Source: Flexivirga endophytica
GTDB lineage: Bacteria; Actinomycetota; Actinomycetes; Actinomycetales; Dermatophilaceae
Direction: 5' to 3'
Length of the DNA stretch: 64,000 bases
Assembly (NCBI RefSeq): GCF_014640635.1
Contig: NZ_BMHI01000004.1
Location: 186,001-250,000, forward strand
Below are positions 48,969 through 58,179 of the stretch, piece by piece. The notes beneath the pieces were generated by a model. The model ran no database searches. It saw only the letters and a program-made list of their open reading frames with translations, and was not told the DNA's origin. How positions within the stretch are numbered: the stretch's first letter is position 1; each line of letters starts with the position of its first letter. The translations under genes were made by a program, and so were the position numbers.

Positions 48969-51161
48969 ATGGAGACCTCGGACGGCGTCACGGTCGTCGG
49001 GGCCCGCATCCTGCGCGGCCCGAACCTCTACTTCACCCGGCCGGCGGCCAAGATCACGTTGCGCGCGCCGTCCTATCTCGGCGGCGACTCGGAGCAGCTG
49101 AGGTCGCTCGCTCGCGAGATGGCGGTGCGGGCACGCGACACGGGTCGTCCCGACACCGAGGCGCGCCGCGGATTCGTGTTGCGCGTCGTGGAGCGTGCCG
49201 TGCGGCTGTTGATGCGGCAGGCCGGGGTCGTGCGGATCGGGGTGCGGGTGCGTCCGGGCGAGACCCTGGACGAGGTCGTCGTGGTGTTCGCGCTCAACAA
49301 CGCAGGACGGGCTCGGGCGGTCACGGACGTCATCGGGCCGCTGCTGAGCGGACTGCTCGGCGCCGAACCTGTCGCGGACGTCTTCGCGAGGGCCGGCGAA
49401 CACGTGCGATCCCAGCCGCCCGGTGAACGCGTGCGCGCACTACGACCGAAGGTTCCCGTGGTGGCGGTCACCGGCACCAACGGCAAGACCACGACAACCC
49501 GGCTGATCGCACATCTCGGTATGACGGCCGGCCTGCGCACCGGGTGGAGTTCGACCGACGGTGTGCTGGTGCAGGGCGAGGTGGTCGAGTCCGGCGATTA
49601 CTCCGGACCGGGTGGCGCGCGTGCGGTGCTCGGTACGTCGGGTGTGCAGTTCGGAGTGCTGGAGACGGCTCGCGGCGGCATGTTGTGGCGTGGGCTCGGC
49701 ACGGCATACAACGACGTGAGCGTCGTGACGAACGTCAGCGCGGATCACCTGGGAATGGACGGGATCGACACCCTCGACCAGCTCGCCGAGGTGAAGGCGA
49801 TCATCACCAAGGTGACCAGGCCCAAGGGCTGGGTCGTGCTCAACGGCGACGATCCGCGCGTGTGGGCCATGCGCGCGACCGCCGGCGGGCGGCCTTGGTG
49901 CTTCAGTCTGAACTCCGAATCTCCTTCATTGCGTGAAGCGCTCGACGGTCACGGTCGGGGGATCACCGTCCTGGACGGCGACATAGTGGTGCTGCACCCA
50001 GGTGCCTCGCCGGACCGGCTGATCAGCCTGGTGGACGTGCCGATGACGCTCTCGGGACTGTCCGAGCACAACATCGCGAACGCCCTCGCCGGTGCGGCAG
50101 CAGGGCTGGGTGCGGGCTTGTCACGCGAGTCGGTGATCGAAGGGTTGCGGACGTTCACGCCCGATCACCGGCTGAACCCCGGCCGGATGAACATCTACTC
50201 CGTGTCGTTGCCGCAGGGCGGCGCGGCCACGGTGGTCCTCGACATGGCACACAACGAGGCCGGCCTCGAAGCGCTGCTTCGCGTCGGCCGAGGAATGGTG
50301 CGACCCGGGTCGCAGCTGCAGCTCGGGCTCGGCACCGGTGGGGACCGCACCGACGAGATCCTGGTGCGCATGGGGGAGCAGGCGGGCCTGGGCGCCGACC
50401 GGGTCCAGATCCAGCACAAGGAGCACTACTTGCGCGGGCGCTCCATGGAGGAGCTGGAATCATTTCTGCGGCAAGGCCTTTCGCGGGTCGGTGTGCTTCC
50501 GACGGCGTCGTGGCCCGACGAGTTCAGTGGTCTGACCGGGCTGCTGACCGCTGCGCACGACGGTGATGTGCTCGCGCTGATGACACACTCGCACTGGGCG
50601 AAGCTGCATCAGTGGTTGATGGAGCACGGAGCCACTGCGGACGACGCTTCCGTCGTACGCCGCAAGGTCGTGGCGGCGCGGGGCGAGCACGAGGCGGAGT
50701 CGGAGATCGCGCGGATCTGGTCGCTGGACGACGACCAGGCCCGGATCGAGGCCGCTCTCGTGCTGCACCGCCGGTTCCCCAAGGACGGACGGGTGCTCTA
50801 CGAGCTGGCCGGTGCTCATGACTCCGCGGGTCGCGAAGCCGAGGCGCTGGAGCATTACGACCAGGCCCTCGCAGTCCGGCTCGACGAGCCTTACCGACAT
50901 CGGGCGCTGCTGCAGAAGGCCTCCACTCTGCGGCACTTGGGCCGTCTGGAGGAGTCTCTCGCCATACTCGATCAGCTGGCGGAGGACTACCCGGACAACA
51001 GCGCCGTGGTGCTCTTCCGCGCGCTGACGCTGCACGACCTCGGGCGTGACGTCGAGGCATTGCGCGGTGCTGCAAGGCAATTGGTGGCCACGAGTGCTGA
51101 GCCGGATGTGCAGCGCTACCTGAACTCGCTCACGCGTTTCACGGCTGCCATAGGCGAATAA
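48969..51161 (+). CDS. CphA-like Mur ligase fused to C-terminal TPRs, without ATP-grasp
   Basis: 730 residues. Residues 1-150 start GARILRGPNLYFTRPAAKI, like the N-terminal domain of cyanophycin synthetase. A Mur ligase follows: P-loop TGTNGKTTTTRLIAHL at about 168, STDGVLVQGEVV, GVLETARGGMLWRGLG and TNVSADHLGMDGIDTLDQLAEVKAII, closely parallel to the Mur ligase half of the neighbouring CphA. The central ATP-grasp domain of CphA, which adds Asp, is absent. About residues 605-715 are TPR-like helices (ELAGAHDSAGREAEALEHYDQAL, KASTLRHLGRLEESLAILDQLAEDYPDN). I infer a ligase acting on a cyanophycin-related peptide; the substrate is unknown. Confidence 0.85.
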   Translation: METSDGVTVVGARILRGPNLYFTRPAAKITLRAPSYLGGDSEQLRSLAREMAVRARDTGRPDTEARRGFVLRVVERAVRLLMRQAGVVRIGVRVRPGETLDEVVVVFALNNAGRARAVTDVIGPLLSGLLGAEPVADVFARAGEHVRSQPPGERVRALRPKVPVVAVTGTNGKTTTTRLIAHLGMTAGLRTGWSSTDGVLVQGEVVESGDYSGPGGARAVLGTSGVQFGVLETARGGMLWRGLGTAYNDVSVVTNVSADHLGMDGIDTLDQLAEVKAIITKVTRPKGWVVLNGDDPRVWAMRATAGGRPWCFSLNSESPSLREALDGHGRGITVLDGDIVVLHPGASPDRLISLVDVPMTLSGLSEHNIANALAGAAAGLGAGLSRESVIEGLRTFTPDHRLNPGRMNIYSVSLPQGGAATVVLDMAHNEAGLEALLRVGRGMVRPGSQLQLGLGTGGDRTDEILVRMGEQAGLGADRVQIQHKEHYLRGRSMEELESFLRQGLSRVGVLPTASWPDEFSGLTGLLTAAHDGDVLALMTHSHWAKLHQWLMEHGATADDASVVRRKVVAARGEHEAESEIARIWSLDDDQARIEAALVLHRRFPKDGRVLYELAGAHDSAGREAEALEHYDQALAVRLDEPYRHRALLQKASTLRHLGRLEESLAILDQLAEDYPDNSAVVLFRALTLHDLGRDVEALRGAARQLVATSAEPDVQRYLNSLTRFTAAIGE

Positions 51162-51205
51162 CGGTCCAACACCCAGGGCCGTGTGGTCTCGATACGGCCT
51201 CGGGG

Positions 51206-51868
51206 CTACTCCGGGCGGCGCTCGGCCAGCGTGCGTATCCAGCGGTGATCGGGCAGGGTGCGCAGCAGCATCTCGTGCAGCCATTCGCGGCGTACGGGAT
51301 CCAGCAGCGGCCAAGCCGCTTCGAAATCCTGCTGATCCTTCGGGCGCAGCCCGCGTGCCTTGTAAAGCAACTGGATCTCGGGGCGCAGATAGGGGATCCC
51401 GTCCTTGGTCCACAGTGCCTCGGACATCGGCATGGTGATCGATGGATCCCGTTTGTAGACCCACGTTTTCGCGTCGCCGGGCGCTAGCAGGACGTCATAC
51501 TCCCAGGGTTGGTTCCAGGCGGGCCGCAGCCACACCTGACCGGAACCCTCGTGCGACACTTCGTCGAATGTCGCCGGGTCGTCGGCGAATATCGGCTTCA
51601 ACGCTCCGGATCCGGCCGCCCAGACGTCATAACGACCGTGCACGAAGGCGCGAAAAGCGTCAACCTCCGAGCGCAGCACCGACACGTCGCAGTCGTCGTG
51701 CCGACGCGACACACCGGTGAAGGCTTCGATCGCCCAACCACCCGCGATGAACCACCTGCCGTCATACGCTTCGAGAAACGTCCGCACATCGTCCGGCGTA
51801 CGCGGACGCCAGGGCCCGTAGACCGACTCGAACTGCTCGTCCGTCGGTGCCCACGACCCCGCGGTCAT
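51206..51868 (-). CDS. Nucleotidyltransferase-fold protein (lincosamide/aminoglycoside AadB-LinB type)
   Basis: 220 residues. WFIAGGWAIEAFTGVSRRHDDCDVSVL at about 38-65 is the nucleotidyltransferase signature (GGW...HDDxDV), as in 2''-aminoglycoside and lincosamide nucleotidyltransferases. WEYDVLLAP supplies a third acidic position. The ATG overlaps the cphA stop by ATGA (51865-51868), so it is co-translated with cyanophycin synthetase. A drug-resistance role is possible from the fold but the operon context argues for something else. Function unassigned. Confidence 0.8.
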   Translation of the reverse strand: MTAGSWAPTDEQFESVYGPWRPRTPDDVRTFLEAYDGRWFIAGGWAIEAFTGVSRRHDDCDVSVLRSEVDAFRAFVHGRYDVWAAGSGALKPIFADDPATFDEVSHEGSGQVWLRPAWNQPWEYDVLLAPGDAKTWVYKRDPSITMPMSEALWTKDGIPYLRPEIQLLYKARGLRPKDQQDFEAAWPLLDPVRREWLHEMLLRTLPDHRWIRTLAERRPE

Positions 51869-54714
51869 GACGGCTGGTCGGCGGGCTGCGCCTCGACCGC
51901 CTCACGCCACTCGGCATCCTCGAGCGCCGATGCCTCGGTCGCCTCGGTGGCGAGCTGCCGGGGATCCAGGTCCGGGTCGCCGGGCTGGTCGTCATCGGTG
52001 CGGGCGCCCGCATTCGCCTGGTGCGTAAAGCTTTCCAGCTCCGCAAGCACTGTGGAGTGCTGGTCGGCACACAGCATCACCAGGTCACCGGGGTTGGCCA
52101 GGTGCACGGCATGCCGCGTTGCGTCGAGCTCGTCGAGCACGGTCAGGACCTGGCGACAGCGTGCACCGTCGGCCATGGCCTCCCGCACACCCTCCTCGAC
52201 GAGCGCCGCGGACTCACCGGGTGCGCGGCGACGCAGGTTGTCGTCCTCACGCAGCACCAGCACATCGAAGTACTGAGCAGCCGCCCGACCCAACTCCCGT
52301 ATGTCGTCATCGCGCCGGTCACCTGCCGCGCCCACCATGCCGATGCGCGAGATCCGATGGTCCGCTGCGCCCTGCCGCTGGTCGACATACCCCTGCACGA
52401 ACTCGCCGAGACGGTGCATTCCGGGCGGATTGTGGCAGTAGTCGACGAACACCTCGGCGTGATTGACCTCCACACGGTTCAGGCGGCCGGGGGAGAGATA
52501 GTAGGTCGTCGTGAACGTCCGCAGACCCTGCCGTATGTCGTGCAGCGGTGCACCGGCGGCGAACGCCGCACCGGCGGCGGCCAGGGCGTTGGCGACATTC
52601 ATCCGCGCAGTGCCGCCGAAGGTGGAGGGCAGCAGGTGGGTCCACGCCAGTGGCATCGATCGGCGACCCTGCTTGAGAACGATCATCTCGCCGCGGTCGG
52701 ACGGCTCCAGCACCACTGCGCGCGCACCGCGCCGGCACTTCTCGTCGATGAAGTCGCGCACCCGACTGCCGGGCGGCTCCATCGAGAACCACACGATCGT
52801 CCCCGAGCACCGGCGCCGCATGGCGCGGACCAGGGCGTCGTCGGCGTTGAGCACGGCATACCCGTCGCGTGGAACCGCTTCGACGACAACGGATTTGACC
52901 CGGGCCAGTTGTTCGAGAGTGTCGATGCCGTGCATGCCGAGGTGATCGGGCTGCACGTTGGTCACGATCGCGATGTCGTTGCGGTCGTAGCCCAGTCCCT
53001 CCCTCAGGATCCCCCCGCGCGCGACTTCCAGCACCGCGAAGTCGACTCGTGGGTTCTGCAGCACCATCCGGGCGGATCGGGGACCGGACGCGTCGGCCTT
53101 GATCACCAGGCGTTCATCGATCACGACACCGTCGGTCGAGGTCATGCCCACCTTGCGGCCCAAGCTCTTCATGATGTGCGCGAGCATCCGTGACGTCGTG
53201 GTCTTGCCGTTGGTGCCGGTCACCGCGACCACCGGAACACGCGAAGGCGAGCCGGGCGGGAAGAGCAGATCCACGACCGGCTTGGCGATGAACTGCGGCT
53301 CGCCCACCGTCGGATGGGTGTGCATGCGGAACCCGGGAGCGGCGTTGACCTCACAGATCGCGCCGCCCGTCTCACGTACCGGCGCAGTGATGTCGGGACA
53401 GATGAAGTCGATGCCGGCGACGTCGAGACCGATGAGTTGTGCTGCCTCCTCGGCGATCTCGACGTTGTCCGGGTGCGCGTCGAAGGTGCGGTCGATCGAG
53501 ATGCCGCCGGTCGACATGTTGCCGGTCAGTGCCAGCTTGATCATCTCGTCCTGCGGCGGCACGTCGCTCATCGCATACCCCTGGTCGAGGACCAGCTCGA
53601 CGGCGGCGTCGTCGACGACGATGCGGGTCAGCACCTTCTCGTGTCCGACGCCGCGGCGTGGGTCGGCATTCGTGATGTCGACGAGCTCCTGGACGGTGTG
53701 TTCACCGTCGCCGACGATGTGCGCGGGCACTCGCTCGGCGATGGCCGCCATCCGGCCGCCGATGATCAGGCACCGGTAGTCCTTGCCGGTGATGAACGAC
53801 TCGACCTGCACCACGCCACGGCGGCTCTGCTCCGCGGCGAGCGGGAACGCATCCTGCACCTCGTCGGCCGACATCAGACCGAGGATGACGCCGCGTCCGT
53901 GGTTGCCGTCGAGCGGTTTGATGACCACCGGGAAGCCGATCTTCGTCGCGGCAGCGGCGGCGTCCTCGGCAGTGCGCACGGTGACGGCCTTCGGCACCGG
54001 AAGTCCTGCCGACCCCAGCAGGGTCGCGGTGAGGTTCTTGTCGCCGGCGATGTCGACGGCCAGCGCCGAGGTGCGCGACGTCATCGTCGCCCGGATCCGT
54101 TGGGCGTGGACGCCTTGGCCGAGTTGGACGAGGGAGTACTGGTTGAGGCGGTGCCACGGTATGTCGCGGCTGACGGCCTCGTCGATGATCGCAGCGGTCG
54201 ACGGGCCGAACGCCTTGCGGCTCGCCACGCGGATGAACTTGTCCAGCTCGTCCTGGAAGACGAATTCGCCTGTCGGGACTACGAGTTCGTTGACGATCCG
54301 CACAGCAAGCTCACCGGCTGCGACGCCGACCCGCTCGTCGAAGAAGCCGAAGATCACGTTGTAGACGCCGGGACGACCCCGCTCGCCGCGTGTCTTGCCG
54401 CGGCGCATGTCGTGCCCAGCCTCCTGCTGGAGTTGCAATGCGACGTGCTCGGCGACGTGTCCGAGCCAGGTGCCCTCACGCAGCCGCTCCAGGAACCCAC
54501 CACGGTGCCCCCGCGAGCAGGTGTGCTCGCTCAACCCGGGCAGCCACTCCACCAGTTGGTCGGTGAAACCGGGGAGCTTGTCGGTCGGGAAGTCTTCGAG
54601 TTCGCCGAGGTCGACCAATAGATGAACCGCCTGGTCGTATGCCCAGATGTTCGGGCCGCGATAGACCCGGGTGCGCAATATGTTCAGCTGCCCGGTGGTC
54701 GGCGACTGCTCCAT
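51865..54714 (-). CDS. cphA: Cyanophycin synthetase
   Basis: 949 residues. It joins Asp backbone units and Arg side chains into cyanophycin, a nitrogen store. N-terminal domain ILRTRVYRGPNIWAYDQAVHLLVDLGELEDFPT; ATP-grasp domain with FPVVIKPLDGNHGRGVILGL at about 265 and ICEVNAAPGFRMHTHPTVG near 450; Mur ligase domain with TGTNGKTTTSRMLAHI at about 500 and DHLGMHGIDTLEQLARVKSVV. The C-terminus carries an acidic extension of about 60 residues beyond cyanobacterial CphA as I know it. Order serB-cphB-cphA-nucleotidyltransferase on the minus strand; 39 bp from cphB. Confidence 0.95.
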   Translation of the reverse strand: MEQSPTTGQLNILRTRVYRGPNIWAYDQAVHLLVDLGELEDFPTDKLPGFTDQLVEWLPGLSEHTCSRGHRGGFLERLREGTWLGHVAEHVALQLQQEAGHDMRRGKTRGERGRPGVYNVIFGFFDERVGVAAGELAVRIVNELVVPTGEFVFQDELDKFIRVASRKAFGPSTAAIIDEAVSRDIPWHRLNQYSLVQLGQGVHAQRIRATMTSRTSALAVDIAGDKNLTATLLGSAGLPVPKAVTVRTAEDAAAAATKIGFPVVIKPLDGNHGRGVILGLMSADEVQDAFPLAAEQSRRGVVQVESFITGKDYRCLIIGGRMAAIAERVPAHIVGDGEHTVQELVDITNADPRRGVGHEKVLTRIVVDDAAVELVLDQGYAMSDVPPQDEMIKLALTGNMSTGGISIDRTFDAHPDNVEIAEEAAQLIGLDVAGIDFICPDITAPVRETGGAICEVNAAPGFRMHTHPTVGEPQFIAKPVVDLLFPPGSPSRVPVVAVTGTNGKTTTSRMLAHIMKSLGRKVGMTSTDGVVIDERLVIKADASGPRSARMVLQNPRVDFAVLEVARGGILREGLGYDRNDIAIVTNVQPDHLGMHGIDTLEQLARVKSVVVEAVPRDGYAVLNADDALVRAMRRRCSGTIVWFSMEPPGSRVRDFIDEKCRRGARAVVLEPSDRGEMIVLKQGRRSMPLAWTHLLPSTFGGTARMNVANALAAAGAAFAAGAPLHDIRQGLRTFTTTYYLSPGRLNRVEVNHAEVFVDYCHNPPGMHRLGEFVQGYVDQRQGAADHRISRIGMVGAAGDRRDDDIRELGRAAAQYFDVLVLREDDNLRRRAPGESAALVEEGVREAMADGARCRQVLTVLDELDATRHAVHLANPGDLVMLCADQHSTVLAELESFTHQANAGARTDDDQPGDPDLDPRQLATEATEASALEDAEWREAVEAQPADQPS

Positions 54715-54753
54715 GGTGGCTGCTCCTCTCGAGGATGTGATGGACGAAACCTG

Positions 54754-55638
54754 TTATCGACGAAGTGCGGCAGCAGCTGTGGCGGTGTCGTGGCGATCTC
54801 GGCTGGTGGAGACTGCCAGATCGGCATACTTCTCGGAAAAGTCTGTCAATGTTGCGGATTCGAGGTTGAACGTCGCACCGAAGGGCAGGGTGTGCACGAT
54901 GGCACCGGTCACCAGCAGCGGGGCGTCGCGCTCGGCCTGATGAGCGTCGGTGACCGCGTTGCGTGCATCGACGACGAACACGGCGCCCGACCCGACGACG
55001 GTCAGCTCGGTGCCGTCGGTGATCTCCGCGGCAGTGTCCTCGTCGATGCCCATGCCGAGCAGGTTCGGAGAGGTCGCGACGAGCGACAGCAGCCGACCGT
55101 AGCGGGCCCGCTGGTCGAAATGCTGGTCCACGATGACGCCGGGGAGGAGTCCGAGCCCGGCGGTGAGCTGGCTCGAGCGTTGACGCGGAGTGACACCCTC
55201 GTCGCCCATCGAGATCATGAACTGGCTCATGATCGAGGCACCGGCAGAGGTCCCTGCGACCACCGCCCCACGCTCGTAGGCGCGCAGGATCGCGGCACCG
55301 AGAGGTGTGCCCACGATCAGTTGGCTCAACTTCAGCTGGTTGCCACCGGACAGGAAGATACCGGTGGCCCCGTCGACGAGCGCCTGTAGGTCAGCATCGC
55401 TGCTGTGTGCGCGGTCCGAGGGGTTGACCGAGTCGATCTGTGGCGCACCGAGCCGGGAGAAGACGGTCGAATAGACCTCGATGACCTCGTCCGGGACCGA
55501 CGACGCGGTCGGGATGATCACGATGCGGGACTTGCGTCCGCCTGCCAGTCGCACGAACCGGCGCAGGATGGTGACACGACCGACCTTGTCCTCGGCACCA
55601 CCGATGATCAGCAGGGATCGCGTGGCTGGATCAGACAT
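54754..55638 (-). CDS. cphB: Cyanophycinase
   Basis: 294 residues. A serine peptidase-like exopeptidase that breaks cyanophycin to beta-Asp-Arg. N-terminal LLIIGGAEDK, SGGNQLKLSQLI, and the nucleophile elbow GTSAGASIMSQFM with the catalytic Ser; GLGLLPGVIVDQHFDQRARYGRLL carries the His/Gln region of the family. The ATG lies 8 bp inside the serB end, suggesting an operon. Synthesis and breakdown genes side by side imply turnover of the polymer. Confidence 0.94.
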   Translation of the reverse strand: MSDPATRSLLIIGGAEDKVGRVTILRRFVRLAGGRKSRIVIIPTASSVPDEVIEVYSTVFSRLGAPQIDSVNPSDRAHSSDADLQALVDGATGIFLSGGNQLKLSQLIVGTPLGAAILRAYERGAVVAGTSAGASIMSQFMISMGDEGVTPRQRSSQLTAGLGLLPGVIVDQHFDQRARYGRLLSLVATSPNLLGMGIDEDTAAEITDGTELTVVGSGAVFVVDARNAVTDAHQAERDAPLLVTGAIVHTLPFGATFNLESATLTDFSEKYADLAVSTSRDRHDTATAAAALRR

Positions 55639-56857
55639 GGGGCGAGTCTAAGCAGGCGCCGGGCTCCCTGTCGGGGTCGTCCGCCGAAGTGAGCCGGTCA
55701 GCCTCCTCCACATCCTCACGGGATATTCCGAGCATGAACAGCACGGTGTCCAGGTAAGGCACGTTGACACTGGCATCGGCCTGCTCGCGCACCACCGGCT
55801 TGGCGTTGAACGCGATCCCGAGGCCGGCCGTGGCCAGCATGTCGAGGTCGTTTGCGCCGTCGCCGACCGCGACCGTGCGCGACAACGGCAGGCCTTCGGC
55901 CTCGGCGAACCTGCGCAGCGCACGGGCCTTCTCGGCCCGATCCACGACCGGGCCTTCGACGCGGCCGGTCAATCTGCCGTCGCGGATCTCGAGCCTGTTG
56001 GCGTGGGCCCGATCGATCCCGAGCTCGGTGGCCAGCGGCTGCACCACCTCGATGAAACCCCCGGACACCACCGCGACGGAGAAACCCAGGCGGCGGACCG
56101 TACGCACCAGCGTGCGCGCCCCCGGCGTCAGTCGTATGGCGCGGCGTACGTCGTCGAGCACCGACACGTCCAGTCCGGTCAGGCACCGCACGCGCTCGTG
56201 CAGGCTCTGCTCGAAGTCGAGCTCCCCACGCATCGCCCGCTCGGTCACTGCGGCTACTTCGGCCTCGCGCCCCGCATGCGCGGCCAGCAGCTCGATGACC
56301 TCGTCCTGGATCAGGGTGCTGTCGACATCCATCACCAGGAGTCGTCGGCCGCGCCGGGCAAGCCCACCGGGGGACACCGCCAGGTCGACACCGAGTTCGG
56401 TGGCCAGCAGCGCGAGCACCCGACGCAGCTGCGGCACGTCGGCGCCCGACAGGTCGAGCTCGAGGGTGGTGACAGGGTCGCGGGACAACCGTCGGATGCG
56501 GTCGATGTTCGCGCCCTGGTCGCCGATGGCGGTGGTGATGGCGGCCAGGCTGCTGGCCTGCAACGGTGCGCCGAGCACGGCGACCGACGCCCTCCCGGTC
56601 CGGCGTGCCGGGTTGTCGCCGTGTCCGGGTTCGACAGTGACCGCGAGACCGGCTGCCGTGGCCATCTGCTCGATGGCGGCCGTCAAGGTCGCAGCATCGC
56701 CCTCGGGCTGCAGGAGAGCGGTGAGCAGGAGACGACCGCGGACGACGGCCTGCTCGAGATCGAGGACCACCGCACCCTCATCGGCCGCAGCGCGCAGCAG
56801 GCGCGCCGACACTGCGGGTCGATCTTGGCCCGTGAGAGTCACCAGAAGCGTGTTCAT
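55631..56857 (-). CDS. serB: Phosphoserine phosphatase with ACT domain
   Basis: 408 residues from ATG 56857. It releases phosphate from phosphoserine, the last step of serine synthesis. An N-terminal ACT-like region (about 1-160) is followed by a HAD domain: VMDVDSTLIQDE (DxDxT), VAVVSGGFIEV, and TVAVGDGANDLDMLATAGLGIAFNAKP. The length fits the long actinobacterial SerB type. Its stop lies 8 bases inside cphB; co-expression with the cyanophycin genes is likely. Confidence 0.95.
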   Translation of the reverse strand: MNTLLVTLTGQDRPAVSARLLRAAADEGAVVLDLEQAVVRGRLLLTALLQPEGDAATLTAAIEQMATAAGLAVTVEPGHGDNPARRTGRASVAVLGAPLQASSLAAITTAIGDQGANIDRIRRLSRDPVTTLELDLSGADVPQLRRVLALLATELGVDLAVSPGGLARRGRRLLVMDVDSTLIQDEVIELLAAHAGREAEVAAVTERAMRGELDFEQSLHERVRCLTGLDVSVLDDVRRAIRLTPGARTLVRTVRRLGFSVAVVSGGFIEVVQPLATELGIDRAHANRLEIRDGRLTGRVEGPVVDRAEKARALRRFAEAEGLPLSRTVAVGDGANDLDMLATAGLGIAFNAKPVVREQADASVNVPYLDTVLFMLGISREDVEEADRLTSADDPDREPGACLDSPHV

Positions 56858-56886
56858 ATGTGGAATCGATGATGGCACAGCAGATC

Positions 56887-58137
56887 TCACGTCGGTATGA
56901 CGGTGCCCTTGCCGACGACCGTGATGCCCGACTCGGTCACGGTGAACCCTCGTGCGCGGTCTTCGTCGTGGTTGAGGCCGATGCTGGCGTTGTCCGGGAC
57001 GTAGACGTCCTTGTCGATGATCGCGCGGCGGACGCGGCAGTGCCGCCCGATCTCGACGTTGTCCATCAGGATCGCGTCGTCGACCTGGGCGAACGAATGC
57101 ACCTTGACGTTCGTCGAGAGCACCGAGTTGCCGATCACCGATCCGCTGACGATGCACCCGGGGGAGATCATCGACCCGGTCGCCATACCGCTGCGGTCCG
57201 AAGCGCCGTGCACGAACTTGGCCGGCGGATAACCGCTGTCGCTGGTGCGGATCGGCCAGTCGTAGTTGTAGAGGTTGAAGATCGGGTGGATGGACACCAG
57301 ATCCATGTGTGAGTCGTAGAACGAGTCGATCGTCCCGACATCCCGCCAGTAGCCGAAATCGCGATCGGTGACGCCCGGGATGTCGTTGTCGCGGAAGTCG
57401 TAGGCGAAGGCCTCACCCTTGTCGACGAACGCCGGGATGATGTTGCCGCCCATGTCGTGCTTGCTGTCGGTGTCCTCGGCGTCGGTGGTGACGGCTTCAA
57501 CCAGCGCATCGGTGTCGAAGACGTAGTTGCCCATGGACGCGAGCACCTCGTGCGGTGCGTCGGCGAGTCCCACCGGATCCGAGGGCTTTTCACGGAACGC
57601 GCCGATCTGTTGACCCTGGCCCTCCGCCAGCTCGATGACGCCGAACTGGTCCGCGAGCTCGATCGGCTGCCGGATGGCGGCGACGCTGGCACGTGCACCG
57701 GATTCGATGTGCCGGTCCACCATCTGGCTGAAGTCCATCCGGTAGACGTGATCCGCACCGACCACCACCACGATGTCGGGTTTCTCGTCGTGGATGAGGT
57801 TGAGACTCTGGTAGATCGCGTCCGCGGACCCGGAGAACCACTGCTTGCCGCGACGCTGCTGCGCCGGAACGGGTGCCACGTAGTTGCCGAGCATGGTCGA
57901 CATACGCCACGTCTTGGCGATGTGCCGGTCGAGACTGTGTGACTTGTACTGGGTCAGCACGACCATCTTCAGGAAGCCGCTGTTGGCCAGGTTGGACAGC
58001 GCGAAGTCGATCAGTCGGTAGATCCCTCCGAACGGCACCGCCGGTTTGGCCCGGTCCGCGGTCAGGGGCATGAGCCGCTTGCCCTCGCCGCCCGCCAGGA
58101 CGATCGCCAGCACGCTTGGTCCACCTCGTCTTGCCAT
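56887..58137 (-). CDS. glgC: Glucose-1-phosphate adenylyltransferase
   Basis: 416 residues from ATG 58137, 8 bases after TAGG; ATG 58143 is the other choice. It makes ADP-glucose for glycogen. Signature [37 protein letters not shown], substrate region [13 protein letters not shown] and [13 protein letters not shown], then a C-terminal left-handed helix ([23 protein letters not shown]). Divergent from glgA with about 42 bp between start codons, so promoters must overlap. Confidence 0.96.
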   Translation of the reverse strand: MARRGGPSVLAIVLAGGEGKRLMPLTADRAKPAVPFGGIYRLIDFALSNLANSGFLKMVVLTQYKSHSLDRHIAKTWRMSTMLGNYVAPVPAQQRRGKQWFSGSADAIYQSLNLIHDEKPDIVVVVGADHVYRMDFSQMVDRHIESGARASVAAIRQPIELADQFGVIELAEGQGQQIGAFREKPSDPVGLADAPHEVLASMGNYVFDTDALVEAVTTDAEDTDSKHDMGGNIIPAFVDKGEAFAYDFRDNDIPGVTDRDFGYWRDVGTIDSFYDSHMDLVSIHPIFNLYNYDWPIRTSDSGYPPAKFVHGASDRSGMATGSMISPGCIVSGSVIGNSVLSTNVKVHSFAQVDDAILMDNVEIGRHCRVRRAIIDKDVYVPDNASIGLNHDEDRARGFTVTESGITVVGKGTVIPT

Positions 58138-58179
58138 GGACATAACCTACGGGGCCCGCAGGGGATAGCGTCAGTGGTT

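Noticed and set aside
51206-51868. Antibiotic-resistance gene (lincosamide/aminoglycoside nucleotidyltransferase)
   Set aside because: The fold matches, but co-translation with cphA and lack of any mobile context make a resistance label unsupported.
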